64,000 bases of DNA from the NCBI GenBank assembly GCA_025093555.1, contig JAIWNF010000003.1:744001-808000 (forward strand), given 5' to 3'. Shown here piece by piece: positions 25,638 to 38,674 of this stretch. Each line of letters begins with the position of its first letter. Position 1 is the stretch's first letter. A program made the translations under genes and the position numbers. Source of the stretch: Circinella umbellata (Eukaryota > Mucoromycota > Mucoromycetes > Mucorales > Lichtheimiaceae). The notes beneath the pieces are model-generated. The model saw only the letters and a list, made by a program, of their open reading frames with translations. It made no database searches and was not told the origin of the DNA.

Positions 25638-28295
25638 TTAACTCAAGGTTTCTTTTCTTGAGGGTTGTAAAAAATTCCAGGAACGGTTCATTCTTGTTAC
25701 TACATTTAATTTTTGAGCTACAGTCAACTTTGGATTTTCGAGGTCACGTAAATCTTCCATAAAATAATCCCTAATAGAACGCCTTCTTGGTAATTGAAGA
25801 GCATAGATACGTAATAGATGAATTTCGCATAATAAAATACCATGACTTTTACAATCTAACTGCTCTTCTTCAGGTTTGACATCAACTGATGCCAAGTTAA
25901 ATAATCGCTCGACACGTCTAATGTTTGATTAAAACAACAAGTTAAGTTTCTTCATTCGTGTATATATATCGCTTATATTTTGTCATTGTTTTTGTTTTTG
26001 TTTCTGTTATTGCTTCTGTCTTACCTCATTACTTCACGTATAGGTTGGGCAATCTTTCCTATTTGATGTCCTGTACGTCTTGAATATATATTTTTAAGCC
26101 ATGAGAATGAAGCATATGTTAAAAGCATGGAAGGTGCGACAGCTAATAAGAATAGTAACAAATGCAATGTAAATAGTTATTATTTTTCGATATCTGTTCT
26201 TTCAAATAGAAAACTTCTTCTTTTCTTTCTCATACTTACCGAGAAATGCAAAATTTAATTCATTTGACTTCAAAAGTTTATCAAGAGCAGCCATTGCTAA
26301 ATCTACGTCCACTTTAGTCTTTTGAACTTGAATCAATAAAGTTTGAATAAGATCACCTGACAAACAAATAAGGGGCGAAATAGGGGTTAGTTTCTTTTGA
26401 GCACAAAATGTATTACTGCGTTTCATCATTTATGCAGTTTTCTTTTTCTTTTTACCAGTAATTGCATTTTTCAAAGGATGTTTGATTTCATTCTCATAAG
26501 CTTTGAGAACGACAGAAAGATCACCATCACGAACATTAGCAATTAACTGTTGAGCATCGATTTCTGACAAGTGATAGTGATCGTTTGCGAATTGGACTAC
26601 CATTCGCTCCAAGGACTATGAAAAACAATAAGGTTGATTTGAACTGTTTACTAGGGGAGAAACATGTTTTGTAATATTTGAAAACAAAAAAGAAAAAAAA
26701 AATTACCTCCAAATCACTTTTCAGTCCTTCCTTACTTAAAACCCCCAATCGTTGATCCTTCAACCGGATCGTCTCCCATACTTTCAATATAGGTTCCCAA
26801 ATCCAATTAATCGCAAAATCACAAGCAGTTTTACCAAGTTCATGAAACCACGTCAATAATGCATCTTTCCGATTAAATACAAAAGTCGTTGCTGTGTTGC
26901 CAGCTATGTATAGGCCCAAAGCTGGGATCCAATAACGTACAAATGCGGATGGTGGTTGGTACAACTCATGTACTGTATTCAGATTCTCGTGGCAAACTGA
27001 TAAATCACCGATCGTATTGCTGAGTCTAGAAGCAATCTGGTAGGGTGAACTGGGTTCAAGGATGTTGGTAATGGAATCTAAATATACATAGATAATTATA
27101 TAAATAATTTATAATTAGTTAATTATCAATAAATTAGCTATACATATATATACCAAGAAGTTGATTAATGAAATTTTGATATGCACTTATTACCCGTTAC
27201 TTCTTGAATATTCAACGAAGTAGTAATCGTGTTATCAACGTTTTGCTGTTGTTCTTGTGCTGAAAGGGTAGTACTATTACTGTTGTTATTAAAGTTTGAT
27301 GTGAATGGTTTCATTACAAATTCCATCAACTTGACACAGCCTTCGATATCTTGAGATATCCGGTCCAATGTAAATTGAGGCGCCATTTTCATCAATAATC
27401 CAAGCCGTGTTGCTTGCTGTGTACGTAATGCTTCGAGCATTTTCTTTTTGTGGCCAATTTCCTCGTGGATTAACTGTGCTAATAGAGATCGATGAGGTGA
27501 AAATAATTCAAGAGAATGTCGAATGGCTGCCTTTGTACGTGTTCGATTTGGGAAAAGACTACTGATAATATGATCCGAAGATTGTAATACTGATCCAAGA
27601 CCTAGTTGTGTCGTACGCATAGTATTGATTGTATGTATTGCCAACGAAATGACACGGACAGGTGTTGCTATGAATTATTGAGCACATATGCATTTCAGTT
27701 TTCCGAGGTACTAAAAAAAGGGTTCTATGCCTTTTTTTTTTTTTTTTTTTTGGTCTTTATCACGTCCATCACATTTATCAATTCCAATATAAACCTTATA
27801 AGATACACTGCTTTCCCATGCCCTTAACACCTGAATTGATAAACTTTCGGGAGACTTACTTTGAATGGCATAATAAGTTTCATTTAACGAGCTACCATAG
27901 ACACTATTCCAATAAGTAACGGATTCGGAAAGGGGAAGTGTTGAGTTAAGAACTCTGTCGAGTAAGACACCATATACGGCTATAGAACACTTTGCAATAA
28001 ATGCCCATTCCAATGACGATCCTGCCGCTGGGCCATTAGAAGAAAGAGTCTTTGCTTCAAAAGAGGTATATAAGTCAAGATATTTTTTGACTGTTTGAAC
28101 ATTTGGTAAAGTGGGCTGAGACAAATCAATGCCCTGGCTAGCAAGTGTCAAAAATAAGTTAGGATCGTCCTGTTTTAACGCTGTTTCCGGGTCAAAAACA
28201 TTATCTGATTGAACACATTCTTCCTGCTGTTGTTGAAAAACGGTGAATAAAGAATTGTTGAGTTGGTTAACGTGTTCATTCACAAACGTGTTCAT
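25638..28295 (-). CDS. NCA2: NCA2-like mitochondrial outer-membrane regulator of ATP synthase expression
   Basis: Yeast Nca2 is needed for correct expression of mitochondrial ATP synthase subunits 6 and 8. Seven exons: 28295-27809, 27667-27194, 27077-26707, 26615-26456, 26356-26240, 26142-26025, 25917-25638; 668 residues. Family features: [38 protein letters not shown] (membrane segment), [20 protein letters not shown], a hydrophobic segment [20 protein letters not shown], then the C-terminal [18 protein letters not shown] with [11 protein letters not shown]. The first splice uses donor GTGTAT at 27808, chosen because it restores the frame into [10 protein letters not shown]. The gene shares a 178-base divergent promoter with the phosphoacetylglucosamine mutase gene. 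Confidence 0.88.
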
Positions 28296-28473
28296 GACGC
28301 GCGGTTGCTTTTTTTTTTAAGCTGGTGGGGTTTATCAACAAAGAAAAATACAACGAGGTCCTCGGACCCTCAAATCATGCATCAAAAAAGATACAAATTC
28401 GTCCCCCCTCCTTTCCCTGTCTTCCTTCTCGTTCTTTTCACATATATATACTCCAAACAAAAAACATCCCCTG
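28296..28473. promoter_or_regulatory. Divergent promoter between NCA2 and phosphoacetylglucosamine mutase
   Basis: Only 178 bases separate the two start codons, so both promoters must lie here or overlap. The stretch includes pyrimidine-rich CCCCTCCTTTCC sequence and a TATATATA run near the right end. Confidence 0.55.
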
Positions 28474-31084
28474 ATGACAATGTCTTTTGATTATAACACT
28501 ATAAAATCTAACATCATTCCCCACAAGGTTGAAGGAACGGTATATGCCTATGGTACTGCTGGTTTCCGTACAAAGTATGTTTTAGTTTAGCTTTTTTTCT
28601 TCTCTTCATATCGTAACCATCTAAATCTGACAGTTTGATCATCTACTATCATATTTATAATTTAGAGCTCATCTACTTGATTCTGTTATGTACAAAGTAG
28701 GCATCTTGTCCGCTTTGCGTTCAAAGAAATTGAATGGCTCCACGATTGGTGTCATGATTACCGCGTCTCATAATCCAGAAGAAGTAAGTGCTTTTATAAA
28801 ACGCCAAAAATCAAAACGAGAGAAGGGAAGATACGTAGTTTCTAATCTGTATACTCACATACACATACAAATTCATAAAGGATAATGGTGTCAAACTTGT
28901 GGATCCTCGTGGTGAAATGTTAGAACAATCGTGGGAAAGCTATGCTACCAAGTTCGCCAATGCCAACGACGGAGAATCCTTGGCTGAAGCAATCGAACAA
29001 GTAGTTACTGCTCAAGAAATCAATCTTGAAACACCTGCAGCAGTCGTTTATGCACATGATACTAGGTAAAAAAAATATGAACATGTTCATGAAACATGAA
29101 TGTGGAGAAGGAAACAATCAAAAAAATATATAAATGGATGTGGAGATAAGCGGAAGTGGGTAAAAAAAAAGTGACATTTTTCCACAAAAAAAAGGCGCTA
29201 AAGATTCCCATGTGGATAATATAGACCAAGTTGCCCTGAATTGGTAAAATGTCTTGAATCAGGTTTAAATGTATCAGGTGCTAAAGCTACTGGTTATGGT
29301 TTGAAAACTACCCCCATGTTACACTATATTGTTCGTTGTATCAATACTGCTGGTACTAGCGATGCTTATGGTGAACCTACTGAAGAAGGCTATTATAAGA
29401 AACTTTCTGAGGCCTACAAAACCGCTGTGGTAAGTAAAAACAAAAAGGAAATTGGTTCTGGAAGCGGCGATGTACATTGGTTTTGTCGGGGAGAAAAACA
29501 TGATTCCATCAGCTCATGTTTTGCTAATAAATTGTAACACCAAAAAAAAAACACAGGCTGGAAAGCCTCGCCTGTCAACTCTCCACGTTGATTGTGGTAA
29601 TGGCGTCGGTGCCCCCAAATTAGCGGAGTTTGTGAAATACCTTCCAGAAGATGTTCTCTCACTCAAGGTTATTAATGGTGATATTCATACCGAAGGCAAA
29701 CTTAATAAGGATGTAAGTAATAGATACATATTTCACGATATGCATGTGTGTATGTCGAAAAAGGGTTATTACGCTGATAAGTATTGTATTTTATACTATT
29801 TATATAGTGTGGTGCAGACTATGTAAAAACTCGTCAACAAGCACCTTTGGGCACTGAAATTGCTCCTGGCGATAGATTCTGTTCATTCGATGGTGATGCC
29901 GATCGTATTGTTTTCTATTATGTTGATAGCAGTAAGTATTATTGCTATTGCTATTGTTATTGCCGTTTTTAGGTTACAGCATTGATTGGAAAACTATATT
30001 AAAATTGATTATGTATAAAAAAAATAGACAACGTTTTCAAGCTATTGGATGGTGATAAAATTGCCGGGTTGGCTGCAATGTTCATTATGGAACTTGTACA
30101 AGATGCCGGTATTGATACCCTCAAGGTCGGTGTTGTCCAGACCGCATATGCCAATGGCAGCTCTACCAACTACCTCACCAATGTTTTGGTAAGTTCCATG
30201 GTTTTCTTTGTTCTTGTGTGTGGAAGCGAGGTGCAGCTTTATTATGCAGCATTTCATATATTTATTTATTTGTTTGTTTATTATATATAGAAAGTACCCG
30301 TATCTTGTGTACCCACTGGTGTAAAGCATCTTCATCACGAAGCTGAAAAGTATGATATTGGTGTTTACTTTGAAGCCAATGGTCACGGTACCGTTCTCTT
30401 CAGCCCTGAAGCATTGAACACTATTAATACCATTGAAGCGTAAGTTCAGCATTCGTTTTTTAAAACAGAAAATTTCTTTTTTTGATAATATAAATGGTAT
30501 AAATGGTTCTAAAATTTATTTGTCTCGTTCCTTTCACAGCAAAACACCTGCTCAACAACAAGCCATTAATCAACTTAAAGCTGTTACCGATGTAATCAAT
30601 CAGACTGTTGGTGATGCTATTTCTGACATGTTACTTGTTGAAACTATTCTTACTAACCGCCAATGGGGTCCTGATGAATGGGATCAAGCTTATACTGACC
30701 TCCCCAACCGATTGGTCAAGGTTGTTGTTGCTGATCGCACCATTTTCAAGACCACGAATGCAGAACGTGAATTGGTTGAACCAGAAGGTCTTCAAGAAAA
30801 GATCAATGCTCATGTTGCCAAATATTCACATGGTCGTTCATTTGTGCGGTAAGTTAACTTGATGATAGACAGACTTCATGAATTATCAGATATGAAAAGA
30901 ATACGAGTAAACGTACTTATTTGTGTCAATTTTTTTATTCTACAGTGCTTCTGGTACTGAAGATGCTGTACGTGTTTATGCTGAAGCTGCAACTCGATCG
31001 GAAACTGATGAATTGGCATATAAGGTATCCCTTCTTGTTTATAACGAAGCTGGTGGTGTTGGAAAGCCCCCAATGATGCCATAA
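28474..31084 (+). CDS. PCM1: Phosphoacetylglucosamine mutase
   Basis: Converts N-acetylglucosamine-6-phosphate to the 1-phosphate, supplying UDP-GlcNAc for chitin, N-glycans and GPI anchors (AGM1/PGM3 in other species). Ten exons: 28474-28574, 28666-28783, 28881-29065, 29225-29429, 29557-29712, 29808-29931, 30028-30188, 30291-30439, 30540-30848, 30946-31084; 548 residues. Diagnostic motifs: [14 protein letters not shown], the phosphoserine loop [14 protein letters not shown], metal-binding [12 protein letters not shown], sugar-binding [12 protein letters not shown], and the C-terminal phosphate loop [16 protein letters not shown] second ATG six bases downstream (28480, MSFDYN) is an equally good start. 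In a chitin-walled fungus this gene should be essential. Confidence 0.96.
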
Positions 31085-32625
31085 ATTCTATTTTAAAAGT
31101 AAAAGAACTCAAAGGGTGTCAGATGTATATAATTGCACAAAACGACTGTTTATTTTTTTGAAAAAGAATAAATAATCATAAATAAAAAGAAACTGAATAA
31201 ACAACATGATACTTAACAGTTTGGAATATCTCCGTTATACATCTTTGTATCTATTCGAATTGATGCAAAGTGACAGATTGCTTTTTTTGTCACCACAACT
31301 GAAATAACTTAAACTAATGTAATTCAACGAAATCAAAAATTACCACTGAAGTCCGAGATGTACTCGAAAAGACAAATTCAAAAATGCAATCAATGTTGAT
31401 TCACCTGTACTTCATGATCAGAAACATTTCATCTTACTCAAGGTTACCAAGCAGCAAAAACATATGATCCAAGGGTTAATTTTATAAAAAGATATTTTAC
31501 GTATTGATACATTATCAAGCATCCTGGGACACTTTGGAATGAGAAAACAATTGGAAATATCGGATGCATCTCGTATTTGGTGCGTATTGCTATCATCCGG
31601 CGTATGTGTATAAATACAATACAATAATTTTGGTTTGTATTTTAAACATCTTTTTGGTTCCGTCGTAGCTCTAAATCTAGAGGAAACGAATGTATATAAG
31701 CTCCACGGATTATCATGGTTGATAGATGTATTACAGTCAACAACCACATTTTCAATTTGAGATTTTTTCAAAGTGGCGGAAAAAATAAATAATTACAACG
31801 TAGATAATATACAGATAATCAAAACAGTTCTTTTTTTCATACTTAGTACACGAATGTTCCAATATTTGTGAGCAATATAATAGGCTTGCTATTAATATTT
31901 TTTTTTTACGAAGTTGTAATTCCAACTTGGCGGAAACTATGGTTTATAGGGTTTCCACAGTCGGAAACTGGAGCAAATATATAGCGTTATGGGGCTGGCA
32001 CCAGTAAACATAAATATGGTACATCATATTAAACAAAAGTAATTTGGTCTACAGTATTTATATTTTTAGTGCATCATATCTGTTACTACTATTATTATTA
32101 TAACGTTATAAGGTATGGTCCACGAAAGGAACTATAACGTCAGCATAACTTTTGGGCGTTGTTCAACTAAGTGGGAACAACGAAATCGACAAGATTCTAG
32201 TTTGTATGTTATATTGTCCATCAAGCTATTGGCGTGAAACTGTATCTCGTTAATTCATCGGTATGTTTTTCTATTTTACATAGTAAAAACTAATCACCAA
32301 TTATCTTTCAATTCAAGCATTAACCCAAATAAGTCGATATTTGAATTTATTATATTTAACAACCAAAAATAAATAAATCATTTTCCTTTTGAAGATATTA
32401 TTTATGCTTTGTAAATGTTACAAAAAAAAGTAATTAGAGGCACACATGGAGAAAAGAGTAAATTATTGTTCAAAAATAGTTCATGTGATGCTTGTACATG
32501 TAAATAAAAGGGGTTTATAAGTGTATATAATTATGTAATGTCAAAATAGACCGTTGGTAGTAAAAGAAATTTTCATGACAAAAACAAAGCAAAGAGGATG
32601 CTACGAGCTTCCTACTTATGATACT
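31085..32625. other. Intergenic region with weak possible relics
   Basis: A minus-strand frame at 31418-31771 (117 codons, MKKSQIENVVVDCNTSINHD onward) and a 41-codon plus frame at 32115-32240 look mildly protein-like but have no recognisable domain and end without splice support. I treat them as chance or old remnants. The left end holds the 3' flank of the mutase gene, the right end that of the peptidase gene. Confidence 0.4.
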
Positions 32626-35600
32626 TTATAATTCCCATACTTCAACAACACTACTAAGCCAAGTGGGTGCTGTCCAAATAGGTAATACATCTCTTACCAC
32701 ACCCAAAATACCAACACCACCAATAGAACGCTCAATTCCATGCCCTGCAAAGTTCTCCGTTTCCAAAGCAGTAAATTCAAATCGCATCTTCCATTTACCC
32801 TCTTCAGCTTCAGCTCGCTTATCTTCAGGAACACGGACCGATAAATCCAATTTCCATGCATCATTGCCATGACCAACCACATGACGAACAATATAATGTC
32901 GAGGACCTTCTAATGGTTCCGAGTCGGTAATACTCCAATCAACTACTTCAGCATCGAAAGCAATTACGGTCCAGGTATAGGTAGGTGAAACAGAAACGAC
33001 GGAGAATGAACGAATACCTGTCGTTGGATCATATTTGTCATTTTGGATGGACAGTTTAGGGAATGGACCAGGTAAGTCGACCGGACTGGCACCATTGACT
33101 TCCAAATAAGGCTTTGTATCGAATCGATAGCCACCCAAGAAAGCGCTGAATGGGTAAATGGATGCCCATTCATTGGCGTTTTCGGATCCGTGACGAGCTT
33201 CGGCTTTGACACCTAAAGCATCTTCCATAGCTGTAACGATTGTTTCAATGTATGGTCCATGATCGGCTTCAGCAAATCCAACGTGAGATTCACCAGATGT
33301 TAAATTCTTTAAGTGTTGGATGAAACTGTATTTGTATAAAGTATTTAAAATCATTATTAAGATATATCATCAAATTATTTCAACATCAATGGAAATATAT
33401 ATCAATATAACTTACAGTCGTTTGGGATGGTATTCATCATAAGGGAAAGCCCATCCACCATAAACTCCACCCCGTACCACGACAGCACCAAGCACGGCCA
33501 CTTGGAAGATAGTCAAAATTACTAGAATCTTGCGCAAGAAACGTTTCCCAAATCGATGTACATGGGCCAGTGATGGAAGTGTTGTCATAAATGTTACCAT
33601 ACCAAATACAATACCAATAATAATGTCTACAGGTGTATCTACACCCATACGACCTGTCAATGGAACAAAAATATCAATCATAGCATACGTATAGTCGGTA
33701 TACACGAGGGCCATGGGAAAGCCACATACGATATATGTCAACCCACTCACTTTGGATTTCCAGACGGCTCTTTTTTCAGCTTTAGGTTTCCATACAAATT
33801 CATTGAGTCCTGTTGCCATTAGCAAAATACTACAATAGAGCCAGAAGATATATGAGCTGGCAACGCTGGTCAATGTAGTCAAAAAGGTGCTAATAGCAAA
33901 AGCAACTACCAAAGAGATAAATGCACCATATTCCATATCGACATGTTGTGGGCCGGGTATAGCATATAACAAGTACTGGACACCATACATGCCAATCAAT
34001 GACATGGGACAAAAGATCAGAGCACCGTACCATTCTCGTGAAAACCAGGCCATGTGGCGACCAACAGATTCAGAGGTCAAGAATAATGCAACCAGAACAG
34101 GAAGAAGAAGAGCTGCAGCTGCGCTAAGGAACACAAATGCGATCGATTTGATATAGGCAAAAACAATATTAGGGATAGTACGATAAGGTGAAGAGTGAGA
34201 AGTCTTGTAAACAATATAAGCAAAGAAAACAAGTCCAAGGAGGGTAGTACCCATTTGAATTGTAAATGCTGTAGCCCATGAATATACAACGAAGTATAAT
34301 CCTATTAATACCCAGAAAAGGTTAGAGTCATTTGAGTTAATATTAAGCTTTTATGTTCGACCTGCAACATTATCTACATTTACCACCCCACTTTTCGTTA
34401 AGATTTTCCTTACCGTGAATATCGAAGAAGACAACTTCACTCGTACGTTCAATGTTGGATAAGGTTGAATTCTTCGCAAGGTAATCAACAATAGCCAATG
34501 TATTTTCACCCAAATGTTGTATAGCTCCTGGTTCCAAATTCTCAGTCAAATCCAAATGAGTATGGTACAAATAAGAGTTTTTGTAAATAGCCATATCAAT
34601 ACCCGTTAGGTTACCATATTCGACAAATTGTCTAAAGTCAGTATCTGAAAGAATCAATCCTGTCCTGAACACGTCGTTGGCCTAAATTATATTTTTTAGA
34701 CTAAATGAATAACCTCTCCCTCCCTTTTTTTTCCCGTTATCTTCTTTACTTCTTTTTTTCTTGTCTCTCACATGATGTGTTCTAGAGATTTGTTTAATTT
34801 ATAATTTCTTACCACTACAGTACCATGAGGGTAAGGTGCTTGCTTATATGCATCAATCATTTCTCTTGAATTTGCTTGGAACAAGATTTCGCGCCCGGTT
34901 GTACCACAAGCATCAATGTTTACAACTGAGCGAATACTAATTTTTGATAAAAATATAAAGCTTTTCTTAGCATGGGGAAAAATCAAGCTAATCTTTAGTT
35001 AAAAATACATACGAATCTTTTATATCATGCATGGTGATAAATGCGTGAGAGGCATCTTGCAAACTTTCTTCGGCACCATTGAACACTAAAATATAAACAT
35101 TGGATCACGCTTTCCGTGAGTCTTTTTATTTATACTAACAAAAGAAACCATGAGATTCTTTCTTCTTCACTTACAAAATACAATTGAGTTTCTGTACCCA
35201 GACCAATTACGTCGACTTAATACGCGGATAATCTCCAACATGACAGCAACACCAGAACCGTCATCAGTTGCTCCTGGTGAACCGAGCGTAGTATCAAAAT
35301 GAGAATTCAGCAAAATGGCGTTATCCTCGCACGATCGGTTCTCCGTTTCGGGGCATGAAAGACGTACAATGATGTTTGTCACATTGGTGTATGCCTTGAA
35401 TACCACTTTTTCATGAAAAAAAAAATCATAAGTATCTACGTCCATTCTTCTACTTTTCCTCTCCCAAAATTTCCAAGTTCAATACATACTGTTGTCCATT
35501 ATATCAAATCGATGCGTGCCTGTTGCTTGCTGAACCCAAATATCAAATTTAGGGGCACCAACAATACCTTGAGATTCAGTCTTATAACCACGCACCGCGT

Positions 35601-36040
35601 TTTCTAAGTAATCAAAAGTTTGTTTTTCTTCTACTGTGCCAACAATACCTATATAATCCTTATTAGTAAATTATTTTTGTTTATCATGATATGATGTCCA
35701 TGGTACTACTACTGGCAACAATAATAATATTGATAATAATAATAAATATAAACTTACGATAGCCTAACGTGTCACTAAGATACGAAATAGTTTCCATAGC
35801 ATTATGTTCTGAAAATTCTGTATTTCCAGTATCAAGATCTACACCACGATGACCTTTAGGTTCAGGTAATTTATAATGAAGATGAGTAGCTAATGTTATC
35901 GCAAAAATCCAGCATGCCAAAAGTCTTAACCATGATCCAAAGCCCCCATGAGCTCCACCTTCTTCAACAATTGTCTTTTCAGAAACACTAACAGGATCTA
36001 GACCTACATTATCTCTATTTTTCTTTCTCAGGGTCGCCAT
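32626..36040 (-). CDS. ER/vacuolar membrane M28 zinc metallopeptidase (ERMP1/Pff1-like)
   Basis: Membrane-bound aminopeptidase-like enzyme. Eight exons: 36040-35758, 35648-35490, 35405-35175, 35085-35013, 34936-34813, 34681-34414, 34301-33416, 33325-32626; 907 residues, close to human ERMP1. One N-terminal membrane segment (LRLLACWIFAITLATHLHY) precedes the lumenal M28 domain with zinc ligands in NSHFDTTLGSPGATDDGSGV, NGAEES, SVVNIDACG and YLYHTHLDL. About eight membrane helices follow, then a C-terminal lumenal domain ending VWEL. Exon 7 starts at the acceptor TTAATAG before 34301, which gives FFDIHG then LYFVVYSW; an earlier acceptor would run into a stop. The substrate in fungi is not known to me; vacuolar and ER homologues both exist, so location is uncertain. 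Confidence 0.9.
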
Positions 36041-37345
36041 GTTTTTTATGCGGCGCGTATTTAAGAAAAGAATATAGTTAAGGGGGAAAAGAACGAAGAA
36101 GCAAAGAGGGGAATTATTATAAGTAAAAAGTTGAACCGAAAACCCACATGAATTTCCAAACGCAGATTGTTTTTCCTTTGGACGGTTAAATACGCACACC
36201 GAAGGCCGTGCTACCATTTAGAACTGTTCAGAGCATTTATTGATGGTATATTACGATATGTTAAACTTGATACATCTTATAATACCTACTTTTTTTACCC
36301 AAATAAAATATTATAATGGGCATAAATCACTATCAGTTAATTCCCGGTTCTTCCAATATACAAAAAAAAAATACAACGGTTGCTAAGGATGTTCTATTTG
36401 ATAATATTGTATTATCGTTGCACATCGTACGCAACAGTGATTTACATTGACGCATTACATGTATCAATTTATACCACCCAAATAGAACTTAAAGAAAATC
36501 TCAAAGATAATAGCCGTTTTAAATTATCATGGATAGGATTGATGACCTGAAGAAAATAACTAAATCTAAAATAAGTGATTTGTAGATACTCTAAGAGAAT
36601 GTCATTTTACACATAAATAAGTATAGTAAAGTCCAAATACAAAAGAGTAAACTAGCTATTGAATATCCTTGCTAAAATCTTGGTTAAGCAAGTAAAGTTG
36701 GGTGATAATTATGAAGGCCTTCAACATAAGCATGTGGTCCTTTTATGTTCTTCAGCTTTGGTGTTCTTCCTTGTCCTAATATTTTGTTTATTTTAACATA
36801 CAAATATCAACAAATAAACATCATAAAAGTAACTACTATCGGGGAATAAGTTTATCAATCAAATGTGAATTCGTGATTACTGTTGAAGTGATAAAAAGAA
36901 ATGCTCTTCTTCACCGTACTCGAAACAGAAATATAATGTACTGATTTCTTAATAAAGAAAAAAAAACAATGTAATGTATAAAAATAGTAAATAGTGCTAT
37001 TATAAAGTGATCACAACGATCGTCTCAGTCATGTGATGATTAATTATCGCTGTAGAATAATAAAAAGTAAAAGAGTTTATTTTTTTATTAACTTGATAAA
37101 CCAAATAAACTTGAAAACCTATCTTCAAATATAAAATCATCGGCGATGTAAATACAGTTCTATTCATTAAAATTTATTACATTCTTTTAATGATGCGCTT
37201 TATGATCTTACAGTTTATGAAAGATATAATTCGTGCACACACATTCACCAACATCTATTTCAAGGTCACAGGTGTAAGCTTGCCACTTTTCTCAATGATT
37301 AATCTTTGACCCGTAACACACATGAGTCTGAAGATCCCCGCGCAT
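36041..37345. other. Intergenic region left of the palindrome
   Basis: About 1.3 kb of AT-rich sequence with no supported gene. It separates the peptidase promoter from the inverted repeat. Confidence 0.55.
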
Positions 37346-37380
37346 TTAAAAAAAACACCGCAAAATACTGTCTTTCCACC

Positions 37381-37555
37381 GTCAATTGGTCACTTTTTTG
37401 AAAAACCTGGTCGCTTTTCAAATTTCAATTGGACACTTTTGTGAGACCCAATTGGACACTTTTTTGAAACTCAACGGATCACTTTTTTGAGTCTCAATTG
37501 GTCACCTTTTTCAAAACCAAATGGTCACTTTTTAAAGCCTCAAATGGTCACTTAC
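37381..37555. repeat. Tandem array of about eight GGTCACTTTTTTGA units, left arm
   Basis: Imperfect units of 21-26 bases share the core (A)ATTGG(T/A)CACTTTTTTGA. The array lies at the outer end of the arm, 260 bases before the zinc-finger ATG. It could be a binding-site array or sub-terminal repeats of a mobile element. Confidence 0.85.
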
Positions 37556-37752
37556 TGTGCTTCCCACTCTCAATTTATGCCATATTTTCAGACTTCTCTT
37601 CGCCAACGGGCGTATTGTTGTGGGCACGACCAACAATTGAGACGAGTGCAAAACATTATGAGAAAACTTTTATTGGACCAATTTCATTTTCAGTGGAATT
37701 GCGAACTTTTCAGGAGACATGAACATGACACAATTGCATACTGTCTCAAAAA

Positions 37753-37806
37753 CTTTTCTCTCAGTTTTTTCTCTCAGTTTTTTCTCTCAGTTTTTTTTTC
37801 TCTCAC
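37753..37806. repeat. TTTTTTCTCTCAG short tandem repeat, left arm (three full units)
   Basis: Pyrimidine-rich repeat immediately before the zinc-finger start codon; the right arm carries about six units of the same repeat. Confidence 0.85.
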
Positions 37807-37818
37807 CAAGAGCAAACA

Positions 37819-38674
37819 ATGGCACACCTTTGCCGCATTTGCGAAAAAGAGTTTCCTTCCCCAACAAAACTATATAACCATGGTTATGATGTCCATGTGG
37901 ATACTTTACAAGTGACCATAGACAAAAGTAAGAACTGAAGTTCCTTCAACAAGAAGACATTGTGCTCACTTTTTTCTTTTTTTAGAGACAAGCATTGTTG
38001 AAAGAATCGACGGTAAATTCAGCTGCCCTGATTGTCCCAGCAGACTTTCTACTTCCAGGTCATTCAACGATCACCTAAAAAAGAAACATAAAGGAACCTG
38101 TTCAGCGTTATCGAAAGCGGAAAAAAGGCGCGACATTGAAACAGACGATGATGATAACGGATCATCAGTTCTTATGAAGCATCACAAGCCAAGTATAGGG
38201 GAGAATAATTTTAGCATCGACAGACTAGTTACATCTCAAACAAGCAGCCAGTTTGACGATGATTCTGCTATTCTACTGGCCTGTAATGCGCTATCATGCT
38301 CGCCTCGCGTTCAAGACAGTTGTGTCTTGGCTGCAAAAATTGGAAAGTTGGAACCCATTTTGTTGACGTCTATGAATGGTAAAATATACCCCTTTCTCGC
38401 AGCATCAGAAAATATTATTGATGTATTATCTGATAATCCGACTGGCTCTTGGAGTCTGCCAACCGTGAACAAAGCAGTTACAACAGACAGTTCTCTTTCA
38501 ACAAATACAGACGACCTACCACCTATTTCTATCAATTTGGACTTGGTGGTTTCCACAGACCAGTTGGTTGCTCCGCAAGTAAATGCTCAAATGCCTCTGG
38601 AGAGGCAAGCATGTAATACGTTTTTCCACATTCAGATGATAATGCTATTGGCTTCCAGTTTCCAATATTGCTAA
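37819..38674 (+). CDS. Two-finger C2H2 protein A (left palindrome arm)
   Basis: Exons 37819-37927 and 37986-38674 give 265 residues. Finger 1 spans residues 5-26 (CRICEKEFPSPTKLYNHGYD then VH). Finger 2 (CPDCPSRLSTSRSFNDHLKK then KH) follows the intron, and a basic-acidic hinge comes next (KAEKRRDIETDDDD). The rest is a module ending IGKLEPILLTSMNGKIYPFL, then PTGSWSLPTVN. After that the frame runs over the palindrome centre into the antisense of the opposite gene for about 50 codons; that tail (from about 38530) is probably not original. The ATG is the first after the leader repeats and puts both fingers in one frame through a GTAAGA/TTTTTTTAG intron. Likely nucleic-acid binding; no further function can be read. 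Confidence 0.65.

Noticed and set aside
34268..34379. An acceptor at a CAG near 34370 for exon 7 of the metallopeptidase
   Set aside because: It leads into an in-frame TAA after three codons; the acceptor before 34301 keeps the frame and the membrane segment.
37487..37915. Long open frame over the repeat array and leader in the left arm (mirror at 39067-39555)
   Set aside because: It begins at a TTG inside the repeats, consists of translated repeat units, and reads the zinc-finger exon in the wrong frame. The conserved C2H2 pattern is in the frame starting at 37819.
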